From CAZVRZ01 sp964629965 (GTDB lineage: Bacteria; Chloroflexota; Anaerolineae; Anaerolineales; UBA4823): a DNA stretch of 25,292 nt. The translations under genes and the position numbers were made by a program. The stretch spans positions 1 to 25,292 of the forward strand of contig CAZVRZ010000078.1 in the NCBI GenBank assembly GCA_964629965.1. Direction: 5' to 3'. The notes under the pieces are model-generated. The model was not told the DNA's origin. It searched no databases and saw only the letters and a program-made list of their open reading frames with translations. Of this stretch, positions 15,934 to 23,783 are shown in pieces (positions within the stretch are counted from its first letter, which is position 1; each line of letters starts with the position of its first letter).

Positions 15934-17021
15934 ATGAGAAGTATAATGTCGTCTTATGGAGTTGTAGATGATAAGATGGATTCGAAACTTGTGATGATTA
16001 TCTTTGTTCTTGTTCTGTTGGCTTTCTGTGTGAGCTGGTATGGACCGGCGCGGTCTCCTGGTCCGGGAGGAATGAGCCGGCTCGAGCAGGTGGAGTTTGG
16101 TGGAGTGCGGCAATGGATCTCAATCCGTACAGCCGATCCCGACTTGCCGGTGCTGCTCTTCTTGCATGGCGGTCCAGGCAGCGCCAACCTCGCCAAGTTG
16201 CTTCAGCAGGTTCCGGAATTGGAAAAATACTTTGTGGTGGTCAACTGGGATCAGCGTGGGGCAGGCAAGTCTGCTTTGATTGGAACCGATTACAACACCC
16301 TGTCCATTGACCAGATGGTCTCCGATCTCATGAACTGGTCGAATTTCTAAAAAAGCACTTCGGAGTCGAGAAGATCTACCTGATGGGTTTTTCATGGGGA
16401 ACTACACTTGGACTGGAGCTGGCAGCCCGCTATCCACAGGATTTTTACGCCTACATCAGTGTCAGCCAGGTTGTCGATCAACTAGAAGGTGAAAAACTTT
16501 CCCTGAAATACGTTCAGAGCATTGCTCTTCGCGATGGGAATATGCAAGCTGTTGCGGAATTGGCCCTTATCGACCCATCATATCGAGGCGAAGATTGGTA
16601 TCGGCATATTACGATCGAACGCAAGTGGCTGCTGCGATTCGGCGGCGTTTATCATACCGCCGATAGCTATTTCCACGAGATATGGATGTTACTCCGCTCT
16701 CATGAATATTCATTGCTAGATGTTGCCCTATGGCCGGGCCGCAGCAGTGCTTCCCTAAAAAAGCTTTGGCCGGAAGTCATGACGATCGATTTTTTTACAA
16801 CCATTCCAGAATTGCATGTGCCAGTTTATTTCTTTGTCGGTCGTTATGACTATAATTCGCCTTCACAGTTGATCGAGAAATATTACGAGCAGTTGGCTGC
16901 ACCAGAGGGGAAACGACTGGTGTGGTTCGAGAATTCTGCTCACGATATTTTCTATGATGAGCCAGCCAGGTTAACGGCCGAGATTCTAAAAATTGAAAGC
17001 GAATTTCAAAGCAAGAGATAA
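15934..17021 (+). pseudogene. Alpha/beta hydrolase (proline iminopeptidase-like, S33), broken by one missing base
   Basis: Two plus-strand frames together form one protein of about 362 residues. The first (15934-16350) has an N-terminal membrane anchor, then FLHGGPGSANL (oxyanion-hole HGGPG) and VVNWDQRGAGKS. It runs into SDLMNWSNF and a stop. Shifting by one base at about 16330 restores ELVEFLKKHFGVEKIYLMGFSWGT, the expected continuation with the nucleophile Ser in Gly-Phe-Ser-Trp-Gly. The second frame (to 17021) also has the acid residue in VGRYDYNSP and the His in NSAHDIF. All three catalytic residues thus survive, so the change is recent or a sequencing error. If real, it removes the nucleophile from the translated product. 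The exact start is uncertain: ATG 15934, 15946 or 15976. Confidence 0.82.
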
Positions 17022-17108
17022 ATATTGTACTTGCGTAAAAACCCATATCGGCTTTCGGACGCATGACATATTGCTGAGCAGGTTGTAGAATATAGATGAA
17101 TTTACCTG

Positions 17109-17492
17109 TTGCCAGATGAGTTGTTATTCGCTGCAGTCAAGGCGGGCGCTCTTTCTTACTTGCTAAAGGATGCCGATGCAGAAACGGTGTTGGCAACCAT
17201 CCATGCCGCCAATCGTGGCGAAGCGGTGCTGCATCCTCGCGTGGCGCGCCGCTTGATGGCCGAGATCGGCGGCTCTGCCCAGGCGTCTGCTTCGCCTGCC
17301 AGGGTGACCGAGACGATCACCGAACGTACGGTTAAGGCGCATGTCAGTAATTTGCTAAGCAAGCTGCAGCTCAATGATCGCACCCAGGCTGCTATTTATG
17401 CCTGGCGGGAGGGGATCGTCAACGGGGGGATCACGAATAAAGCGGGAACCTGCAATTGGCTTCTTGCCACTTTCATCTTTTTGCTTGCCTAA
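17109..17492 (+). pseudogene. Remnant of a NarL/LuxR-type response regulator
   Basis: This frame keeps only pieces of a response regulator. Residues about 3-50 (DELLFAAVKAGALSYLLKDADAETVLATIHAANRGEAVLHPRVARRLM) match the last third of a NarL receiver, including the conserved Lys. The phospho-Asp part is absent upstream. After a short linker, ERTVKAHVSNLLSKLQLNDRTQAAIYAWREGIV is the second half of a LuxR-type HTH. The first half, with the usual TxREREVL and NKEIA motifs, is missing through an in-frame deletion at about ARVTE/TITERT. The nominal start is a TTG without a ribosome site. It should be non-functional as a phospho-switch. The tail runs into the promoter of the fur-feoA operon. Confidence 0.75.
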
Positions 17493-17512
17493 TCTCAAAT
17501 ATCTCATATAAT
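17485..17512 (+). promoter_or_regulatory. Promoter of the fur/feoA-feoB-feoC operon
   Basis: TTGCCT (17485-17490) and a perfect TATAAT (17507-17512) are 16 bases apart. The predicted start, near 17519, lies inside the large inverted repeat described next. Confidence 0.7.
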
Positions 17513-17552
17513 AGACTTGAGATTGAGAATGCTTCTCATTTTCAAGTCTATT
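17510..17552 (+). promoter_or_regulatory. Fur-type operator: 43-bp inverted repeat over the transcription start
   Basis: Two 20-base arms (17510-17529 and 17533-17552) around TGC match at 18 of 20 positions. The centre TGAGAATGCTTCTCA (17524-17538) resembles a Fur box of the 7-1-7 type. It begins inside the -10 element and covers the start of transcription, ideal for repression by the Fur-FeoA protein encoded 21 bases downstream. The transcript could also fold into a hairpin. Confidence 0.75.
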
Positions 17553-17573
17553 GTTGGTTAGAAAGATTGAGAT

Positions 17574-18248
17574 ATGGATAAGATTCAACCCGTGAATGAG
17601 GCTGTTTTGCGACAAGGGCTGCGGTTGACGTCGCGGCGGCGACTGGTGCTGGATATTTTACAGGAAAGCAATGAACATCTGGATGCAGAAATGGTGTATG
17701 AGCGCGCCCGCCGCAAGGACCCCCGCATCAGCCTGGCAACGGTTTACCGGACATTGGCATTGTTCAAACTGTTGGGTGTGGTGGAGGAGCACCAATTCGG
17801 TGAGAGCCACGGCCATTTCGAGGCAGTTCAGGTCACACCGCATTACCACTTCACCTGCACAGAATGCGGGCAGGTGATCGAGTTCGCTGCCTCCGAGGTG
17901 GATGACCTGGCGCGGCAGTTATGCCTGGAAGCGGGACACCATCTGGAACAAATTAAGCTCGATTTGAGAGGTGTGTGCAGCACTTGCCAGGCTCAGAAAA
18001 ATGCAACGGTAGAATCCACGGAGATCGCATCATTAAGTGCAGTCCCTGCAGGGTCTTGCGGATGGATCAGGCGGTTCGAGGGAGGTCATGATTTCGCAGC
18101 GCGGTTGATCTCTATGGGCTTTTCGCTGAATGCGGAAGTGACAGTGATTCAAAATTACGAACGCGGGCCGGTCCTGGTGAATGTTCAGGGAGTAAAGATT
18201 GCCCTGGGACGCGGCGAGGCTGCTAAGATCAAGGTTAGCTTGTTATGA
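17574..18248 (+). CDS. Fur-family regulator fused to a FeoA domain
   Basis: This 224-residue protein joins two iron-related modules. Residues 1-142 are a full Fur-type repressor: RQGLRLTSRRRLVLDIL, recognition helix SLATVYRTLALFKLLG (53-68), metal ligands in the HGHFE and HYHF region, and two zinc-binding pairs, CTEC (95-98) and CSTC (135-138). After a short linker, residues about 150-224 form an SH3-like FeoA domain (LSAVPAGSCGWIRRFEGG, AARLISMGFSLNAEVTVI, GPVLVNVQGVKIALGRGEAAKI). FeoA normally is a small partner of the FeoB ferrous-iron channel. The stop overlaps the feoB start as ATGA. The fusion could tie iron sensing to the transporter itself, but this is inference. No strong ribosome site precedes ATG 17574. 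Confidence 0.92.
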   Translation: MDKIQPVNEAVLRQGLRLTSRRRLVLDILQESNEHLDAEMVYERARRKDPRISLATVYRTLALFKLLGVVEEHQFGESHGHFEAVQVTPHYHFTCTECGQVIEFAASEVDDLARQLCLEAGHHLEQIKLDLRGVCSTCQAQKNATVESTEIASLSAVPAGSCGWIRRFEGGHDFAARLISMGFSLNAEVTVIQNYERGPVLVNVQGVKIALGRGEAAKIKVSLL

Positions 18249-20242
18249 ATGTCGAGCCAACATTTACCATTGCCCTGGCAGGGCAGCCGAACGTTGGCAA
18301 ATCTACTATTTTCAATAGTCTAACGCACCAAAATCAGTACGTCAGTAATTGGCCTGGCAAGACTTGTGAGATGAAGTCTAGCCTGTACCAGCGTGATGGC
18401 GTTTGCGTCAGTATTGTAGATTTACCGGGCATTTATAGCCTGACGGCTAATTCGGAGGAGGAGCGGATCGGGCGCGAATTCTTGATCCACTGCCGACCCG
18501 ATGTGGTGGTTGCTATCCTGGACGCGTCTGCGCTGGAGCGCAGCCTGTACCTGACCGCCGAACTGGTATGCTTGCCAGTGCCGGTGGTTGTTGCCCTGAA
18601 CAGGCTCGACGTGGCGAAAAGCCAGGGGATTATGATTGAGCCGCATGTATTGGAGGCTGCGCTTGGCGTGCCGGTGGTACCGATGGTTGCCAGCCGTGAC
18701 CAGGGTATGGCTGAGTTGATCGAAACTGCGCTGCGGGTGGCAAAAGCATCGCCTGAAAGGGCTCCTAACCGGCCCGAGATCCAGGCGGATCACAAGGCGG
18801 TGTTCGATGAGATTTTGCAGCGGGTGATTGGTAAGACGCCTGCTCCATACCCGCCCGACTGGGTGACCATGAAACTGTTGGAAGGCGACGCGGAGATTAC
18901 AGGGCTAATGCAAACGGCGTTGGGGGCGGGATGGGAAGCGGTGGAAACGTTGTTGGCGCAGCACGATGATGCTTACCTGGCAGTAGCAAGTGGCCGCTAT
19001 GAATGGATTGGGCGCATGGTGCGGGCGGCTGTGGTACGTCCGAAGCTGGGGCAATTGACTCTGACTGACCGGATCGACCGCCTGGCAACCCACCCGTTGT
19101 GGGGATTGTTGATACTTTTGGCAGCATTGGGCCTGCTGTTCTCGCTGGTCTTTGTTATTGGAGCGCCGATCCAGGCATGGTTAGAAGGTTACGTGGTGCG
19201 GGCAGCAGATTGGATGAGCATTCAGTTGAGTGGGAAGTCACAATGGTTGGGAGGCTTGCTGGCAGACGGAATCATCATCGGAGTGGGTACAGTGTTGACT
19301 TTACTGCCGATCTTGATCCTGTTTTTTGCTGCTTTGGGGCTGCTTGAAGACGTCGGTTACATGGCGCGAGCGGCCTATGTAATGGACCGTTACATGCACT
19401 GGATGGGGCTGCATGGTAAGAGCTTTTTACCGTTATTCCTGGGCTTTGGCTGCAACGTGCCTGCCATGATGGGTGCGCGCATCATCGAATCGCCTAAAGG
19501 CCGGCTGACGACCCTGCTGGTTACGCCGCTGATGCCATGCACGGCGCGCTTGTCTGTGATTGTGCTGCTGGCGCCGGTGTTTTTTGGACAATGGGCCGGG
19601 TTGGTAGTCTTTGGATTGATAGGGTTGGCGCTGTTCGTATTGGCTGTGATAGGAATTGGCCTGCACCGGTTTTTCTTTCGAGATACGCAAGCGGCTTTTA
19701 TCATGGAACTGCCGTTGTATCACGCTCCGGATCTGCGCCGGATTGGGTTGGGAGTGTGGCAGCGAGTGGTGGATTTCTTAAAAGGAGCTGGGGGTGTTAT
19801 CCTTGTCATGTCAGTGATCTTATGGTGGTTGTCCACATACCCGGGTGGTCATATCGAAACAAGTTACCTGGCGAAAGTGGGTCAAGGGATGGCTCCCTTG
19901 GGTAAATTGATGGGACTAGATTGGCGCATGATGGTGGCGCTGCTGACAAGCGTAGTGCGTAAAGAAAACACGATCCCCACCCTGGCAGTGTTGTTTGCGG
20001 CGGGAGCAAGAGGAATGGCATTGGGAGATATTATTGGCCATCAACTGTCTCCGGCTGCGGCGCTGGCATTCCTGGCAGTGCAAATCCTGTTCATCCCTTG
20101 CGTGGCAACGGTCTCGACTTTGCACCAGGAAACCCGCTCATGGGGCTGGACATTCTTCTCCGTCGTCACCCTGTTTGTTATTTCGATGGGAGTTGGGATT
20201 CTGATTTACCAGGGCGCGACCTGGTTGGGGGTTGGCGTATGA
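18245..20242 (+). CDS. feoB: Ferrous iron transporter FeoB
   Basis: This 665-residue inner-membrane protein imports Fe2+. The N-terminal G domain has G1 GQPNVGKST (13-21), G3 DLPGIY (about 59) and a G4-like ALNRLDV, where FeoB usually has Asn-Met-x-Asp. A helical GDI-like region follows to about residue 275. The membrane part carries the two Gate regions with GFGCNVPAMMGARIIESPKGRLTTLL, LMPCTARLSVIVLLAP, and LTSVVRKENTIPTLAVLF. It starts within the stop of fur-feoA (ATGA) and its own stop overlaps the FeoC start in the same way, indicating translational coupling. Length and motifs are those of a complete FeoB. Confidence 0.96.
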   Translation: MNVEPTFTIALAGQPNVGKSTIFNSLTHQNQYVSNWPGKTCEMKSSLYQRDGVCVSIVDLPGIYSLTANSEEERIGREFLIHCRPDVVVAILDASALERSLYLTAELVCLPVPVVVALNRLDVAKSQGIMIEPHVLEAALGVPVVPMVASRDQGMAELIETALRVAKASPERAPNRPEIQADHKAVFDEILQRVIGKTPAPYPPDWVTMKLLEGDAEITGLMQTALGAGWEAVETLLAQHDDAYLAVASGRYEWIGRMVRAAVVRPKLGQLTLTDRIDRLATHPLWGLLILLAALGLLFSLVFVIGAPIQAWLEGYVVRAADWMSIQLSGKSQWLGGLLADGIIIGVGTVLTLLPILILFFAALGLLEDVGYMARAAYVMDRYMHWMGLHGKSFLPLFLGFGCNVPAMMGARIIESPKGRLTTLLVTPLMPCTARLSVIVLLAPVFFGQWAGLVVFGLIGLALFVLAVIGIGLHRFFFRDTQAAFIMELPLYHAPDLRRIGLGVWQRVVDFLKGAGGVILVMSVILWWLSTYPGGHIETSYLAKVGQGMAPLGKLMGLDWRMMVALLTSVVRKENTIPTLAVLFAAGARGMALGDIIGHQLSPAAALAFLAVQILFIPCVATVSTLHQETRSWGWTFFSVVTLFVISMGVGILIYQGATWLGVGV

Positions 20243-20481
20243 ACATGCTCCAGGAACTGCTTGAGATTGTTTCCAAAGAAGAATTGGCAACTCCAACGAT
20301 GCTGGCCCGGCGTTTGAATATCAGCCAGGCGATGGTTGAGCTTATGTTGGCGGACCTGGAACGAGCGGGCTATCTGCGGGCAGTGACGGGTGATTGCGGC
20401 GGGTGTACAGGTTGCGGTTCACGCCAGGTCTGTCGACCGTCCCAAGTCCGTTTGTGGATCAGCACAGGTAGAAAAAACTAG
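20239..20481 (+). CDS. feoC: FeoC-like winged-helix protein with a Cys cluster
   Basis: This 80-residue protein starts at ATG 20239, overlapping the feoB stop by four bases. Residues 1-50 form a small winged helix (LLEIVSKEELATPTMLARRLNISQAMVELMLADLERAGYLRAV). Cys53, Cys56, Cys59 and Cys65 (CGGCTGCGSRQVC) give a CxxCxxCx5C pattern, similar to the iron-sulfur ligands of FeoC. FeoC is thought to modulate FeoB stability or activity. With Fur-FeoA and FeoB it completes the operon. The longer upstream frame into feoB is not needed. Confidence 0.85.
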   Translation: MNMLQELLEIVSKEELATPTMLARRLNISQAMVELMLADLERAGYLRAVTGDCGGCTGCGSRQVCRPSQVRLWISTGRKN

Positions 20482-20550
20482 CCCGGGCTGTGCGAGATCG
20501 GTAGCACCCATTTGCCAGGTCTGTACACAGCCGGTCTGTACTCGGACCAA

Positions 20551-22215
20551 TTATCGTAAGAGAGATTTTACCTCTTCCAGCAGTTCATCGCTCATGAAAC
20601 CGCCTTTTTGCATCAACGCCTGGATTTGACCCTGTAGGCGATTCTTTTCATCGCGGGTCAATTCTTTGGCGGTAGAAACAATGACAGGAATTTTGGCTGT
20701 ATCGGGATCGTTCTTCAGGTTGTCCAGGACTGCGAAGCCATCCAATTCAGGCATCATGAGATCCAAGATCAGCAAATCTGGGTGTTCCTTGAAGGCGATC
20801 TCCAGCGCCTCGCGCCCGTTGGCAGCCTCAAAAATGGTGTATTCGCCTTGGGATTGCAAGATGCGTCGAACCAGGCGGCGTGCATCGTCTGCATCGTCCG
20901 CAATGAGGATGCGGGGGAAGCGTTCGGGGGCTACCCGGCTGAGGGCAGCCAGCAGGCCTTCTTCTTGAGGCTGGCTCTCTTCTTTCTGCGGTAAGACGAT
21001 ATCCCGTGCCCAACCGGAACCCAGCACAAGTGGTTCTGCCGGCATGGTGTGGCCGGTGCAGTTGACCACGATCACATCGTTGGATTGGATGATACCATCG
21101 TGGATCAACTTGAACAGGCCTGCGAAGGCAACCGCGGCGGCGGGTTCGGCTGAGATTCCTTCCATCTTTGCTAGCATGTGCATGGCGCGGTAAGCTTCTT
21201 CGTCACTAACGCTTTCGAACAGGCCGTGGTCTTCTTTAAGGATCTTTCTCAAAATGGGGTAGGCGCGTCCTGGCGTGCCGGTGGCCAGGGTTTCAATGTG
21301 GGTCTTGGGATTCATAACGGCCTCGGCTTCTTCTTTGTTTTGCGCCCAGGCATGTACCATGGGAGCGCATCCTTCGGCTTGGATGGCGGCAATGGCCGGG
21401 GGACGGCGAATGAAGCCCATGTGCACCATTTCTTTGAAACCTTTGCTGACCCCAATGGGCCCCATCCCACCACTGATGGCTTGCACATACCAGGTAGGCG
21501 TGCGCCAGATGGCGCCAGGGTCGTCCGGCGGGCCAAGCTCTTCGGTGAGCTGCTCGGCGATTTCGAAGGCAATGGTTTTCATGGCCTCGATCGATGTGAT
21601 CGTGCGCGCCCCCCGATCCAGGTAAAGGCCGCGCTGCTCGGCAAATTCGGCTGCGATTTGCTTGACCTGGTCATACGTGCCGGTCACTTTCAGCACCTGG
21701 CTGCCGTAGAGGGCGATCTCCCGCATTTTTAGCTCCGGCACCAGGCTGGTGACGAAGGCCCACAGTTTGATTCCGGCGCGGGCTGCATAAGCCGAGTAGG
21801 CTATTGCCACGTTTCCTGTCGAAGCAGCTACCATTTCGGTGATGCCGGCTTCTTTGAGCGCAGCAATGGTGACGGCTGCCTGGCGATCTTTGAAAGAAGA
21901 GGTGGGTCCCTGGCGTTCATCTTTGATGAAGATATTGGGGCAGCCCAACATTTCGCCCAGGTTTCCGGCATGGATGAGGGGCGTTCCACCTTCGCCCAAC
22001 TTCAGGGCGGGGTAGAGATTGCGAATCGGTAGCAGTTCGCTGTACCGCCAAAGGTCAAACTTGCGCCTGGCAATTATTTGTGGGAACCTGGCAGCTATTT
22101 CCTCGTAAGGGTAAAGCGCCTCTCGCCATTGGCTATTGCAGTTTGGGCAGTGGATGTCGTTCGGGTGATACGGGGTGCTGTGACTGCAATCGATACATTG
22201 AATATTAAATGACAT
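20551..22215 (-). CDS. Threonine synthase with N-terminal zinc ribbon, fused to a response-regulator receiver domain
   Basis: This protein has 554 residues from ATG 22215; GGAG six bases upstream decides this start. Residues 1-30 are a zinc ribbon (Cys7, Cys10, Cys23, Cys26). Residues about 70-405 are a PLP-dependent threonine synthase: GEGGTPL, TSSFKDRQA with PLP Lys109, ASTGNVA (131-137), and the C-terminal VNCTGHT. It would make L-threonine from O-phosphohomoserine. A 25-residue acidic linker leads into a complete receiver domain (433-554): acidic pair Asp440-Asp441, phospho-acceptor Asp485 in LLILDLMMPELDG, Ser/Thr514-515, and Lys537. All residues needed for phosphorylation are present. 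A sensor-kinase-controlled biosynthetic enzyme would be unusual. Alternatively the receiver may only mediate dimer contacts. No histidine kinase is encoded in the window. Convergent with feoC. Confidence 0.9.
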   Translation of the reverse strand: MSFNIQCIDCSHSTPYHPNDIHCPNCNSQWREALYPYEEIAARFPQIIARRKFDLWRYSELLPIRNLYPALKLGEGGTPLIHAGNLGEMLGCPNIFIKDERQGPTSSFKDRQAAVTIAALKEAGITEMVAASTGNVAIAYSAYAARAGIKLWAFVTSLVPELKMREIALYGSQVLKVTGTYDQVKQIAAEFAEQRGLYLDRGARTITSIEAMKTIAFEIAEQLTEELGPPDDPGAIWRTPTWYVQAISGGMGPIGVSKGFKEMVHMGFIRRPPAIAAIQAEGCAPMVHAWAQNKEEAEAVMNPKTHIETLATGTPGRAYPILRKILKEDHGLFESVSDEEAYRAMHMLAKMEGISAEPAAAVAFAGLFKLIHDGIIQSNDVIVVNCTGHTMPAEPLVLGSGWARDIVLPQKEESQPQEEGLLAALSRVAPERFPRILIADDADDARRLVRRILQSQGEYTIFEAANGREALEIAFKEHPDLLILDLMMPELDGFAVLDNLKNDPDTAKIPVIVSTAKELTRDEKNRLQGQIQALMQKGGFMSDELLEEVKSLLR

Positions 22216-22227
22216 AGCCATCTCCAA

Positions 22228-22416
22228 GGAAATCCACTAAATTTTATATAGATTATATTGTTATTATATTTGTTTTTCCGCGATAAGGGGGTATATTCTT
22301 TCATGATATTCTGAACATTCAACAGAGTTCCGTTTGCCATTTTCCGTTTCCTATGGTAAAACGAAGCCATTCGGGTGTGTTTAAGAGCAACTCTTGGGAG
22401 GTCTGCAAGACGAAAT
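22228..22416. other. AT-rich divergent intergenic region
   Basis: This lies between the threonine synthase fusion and the FGE-domain gene. The left part (about 22235-22275) has several overlapping TATAAT-like boxes readable on the minus strand, but none with a good -35 at the right distance. For the plus strand a modest promoter is given separately. Confidence 0.4.
22334..22362 (+). promoter_or_regulatory. Possible promoter of the FGE-domain gene
   Basis: TTGCCA (22334-22339) and TAAAAC (22357-22362) are 17 bases apart. The -10 has four of six consensus bases. Confidence 0.35.
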
Positions 22417-23625
22417 ATGAAGCGATTAGGAAGATATGAACTGCACGAGAGGCTGGGGAAGCGCTATGTGGATGTGGGCTCATTTTGGGATGCGCCGCAT
22501 GGGCTGGTCAAGGCCTGCAAAGCCAAACTAGAAACGCAGGATGCAAAACAGGCTCGCCAGGCGGCCGAAAGAGAGGCTGCAGCCGAACGGCGGGGACTTT
22601 ACAGCCCGTTCGTTGGGCTGGCGGCGCTGCTGGTTTGTCTGCTGTTGTTAGCTGCTTGCCAGGGGGGCAGCCCAGCGGCGAACGAACCTGCCGGGCCCGT
22701 CACACTTGTCCCTGCCGATACAATCCAGCCCACGCTACCTCCTGCGCCGACCGAAACACTTCTGCCCACGCTCACCCCGGCGCCTGTTTGGACGGTCACG
22801 CCTATGCCCACTCCCAGTTTGACGGCTACCCCGACTGCCACACCTTATCCCTCCACCATCGAGTTGGGAGGTATAAAGATGGCTCTGATCCCGGCCGGAG
22901 TCTTCCAGATGGGCAGCAGTTCTGCAGATGCGATGACAGAATGCCTGAAATTCCGCAACGATTGCAGCCAAAGATGGTTCGAAGATGAAGAGCCTGTCCA
23001 CTCCGTGTACCTGGATGCTTTCTATATGGATGTGTACGAAGTGACCAATGCCCGCTACCAGGACTGTGTGGATGCTGGAGTATGTCGCCCGCCATCCGAA
23101 GTCCGTTCTTACAACCAGCTCAGCTATTATGGCGATGCAAAATATGCAGAGTACCCGGTGATCTATGTCAGTTGGGATGATGCGGTAGAATTCTGCCAAT
23201 GGCGCGGTGGAAGGCTGCCGACGGAAGCCGAGTGGGAGAAGGCCGCCCGCGGTGGGCTGGAAGATAAGCGGTATCCCTGGGGAGACGAGGTGCCCACCTG
23301 CGAGCGGGCAAACTATGGGGGGGAAGCTGGAGATTGTGTCGGAGAAACCACCGCGGTGGGCAGCTATGCCGCCAACGGCTATGGGCTGTATGACATGGCC
23401 GGTAACGTGTGGGAGTGGACGGCGGATTGGTATGGCGGTGATTATTACAGCCAGTCGCCAGAGCGCAACCCCAGCGGCCCGGCAAGCGGTGAAGAACGGG
23501 CGCGGCGCGGGGGCAGTTGGCACGATATTGAGTTCGTCTTGCGCTCTGCCTACCGCAACAGCCTTAACCCAAACGGTGGCGACTTGTTCTTCGGGTTTCG
23601 TTGCGCGGTCTCCGCAGAAAAGTGA
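22417..23625 (+). CDS. FGE/SUMF1-domain membrane protein with remnant of a protein-kinase domain
   Basis: This protein has 402 residues from ATG 22417, chosen because LGRYELHERLGK is the usual beginning of Ser/Thr kinases of this type. Straight after residue 15 comes RYVDVGSFWDA, which resembles the end of a kinase C-lobe; the roughly 240 residues between, including all catalytic residues, are absent. A coiled, charged stretch (35-60) and a hydrophobic anchor (62-81, ending LLAAC) follow, then a Pro/Thr-rich linker to about 145. The FGE-sulfatase domain (about 148-400) is complete: MALIPAGVFQMGS, VYEVTNARYQDCV, VSWDDAVEFCQWRGGRLPTEAEWEKAARGG, YDMAGNVWEWTADWY, RRGGSWHD, GFRCAV. The two catalytic Cys of true formylglycine-generating enzymes are not at their place, so it is likely a binding domain on the outer side of the membrane. 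Confidence 0.85.
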   Translation: MKRLGRYELHERLGKRYVDVGSFWDAPHGLVKACKAKLETQDAKQARQAAEREAAAERRGLYSPFVGLAALLVCLLLLAACQGGSPAANEPAGPVTLVPADTIQPTLPPAPTETLLPTLTPAPVWTVTPMPTPSLTATPTATPYPSTIELGGIKMALIPAGVFQMGSSSADAMTECLKFRNDCSQRWFEDEEPVHSVYLDAFYMDVYEVTNARYQDCVDAGVCRPPSEVRSYNQLSYYGDAKYAEYPVIYVSWDDAVEFCQWRGGRLPTEAEWEKAARGGLEDKRYPWGDEVPTCERANYGGEAGDCVGETTAVGSYAANGYGLYDMAGNVWEWTADWYGGDYYSQSPERNPSGPASGEERARRGGSWHDIEFVLRSAYRNSLNPNGGDLFFGFRCAVSAEK

Positions 23626-23783
23626 TTGCGGATGCGCAGTCTCTATCCAGGCTACTGAGAGAATAGGGATTGCAGCGCGGGCTTTCGGGTTCCTTTGTCA
23701 GTCATGCCGGGATGTCCGGTGCACGCTGCCGAATGCGTTTTTTTTGCTTGACTTTCTTTTGTAAACTTGCTATTATTCAGGGT
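23626..23783 (+). other. Intergenic region before the AAA ATPase gene
   Basis: The first 110 bases show no gene or strong hairpin. A run of eight T (23738-23745) lacks an adjacent stable stem, so I do not call a terminator. The end of the region is the promoter listed next. Confidence 0.4.
23748..23776 (+). promoter_or_regulatory. Promoter predicting a leaderless mRNA for the AAA ATPase
   Basis: TTGACT (23748-23753) and TATTAT (23771-23776) are exactly 17 bases apart. The ATG at 23784 begins seven bases after the -10, where transcription itself should start, leaving no room for a leader. Confidence 0.65.

Noticed and set aside
20518..20541. Direct repeat GGTCTGTAC (20518-20526 and 20533-20541) and a GGTC/GACC hairpin between feoC and the threonine synthase gene
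   Set aside because: Too short and without a T run; it cannot be called a terminator or a repeat family from one occurrence.
22735..23523. Minus-strand open frame of 262 codons inside the FGE-domain gene
   Set aside because: It is antisense to a clear domain, with no ribosome site or recognisable motif.
23670..23783. Upstream extension of the AAA ATPase frame
   Set aside because: It overlaps a good promoter and has no family similarity; the ATG at 23784 fits the family start.
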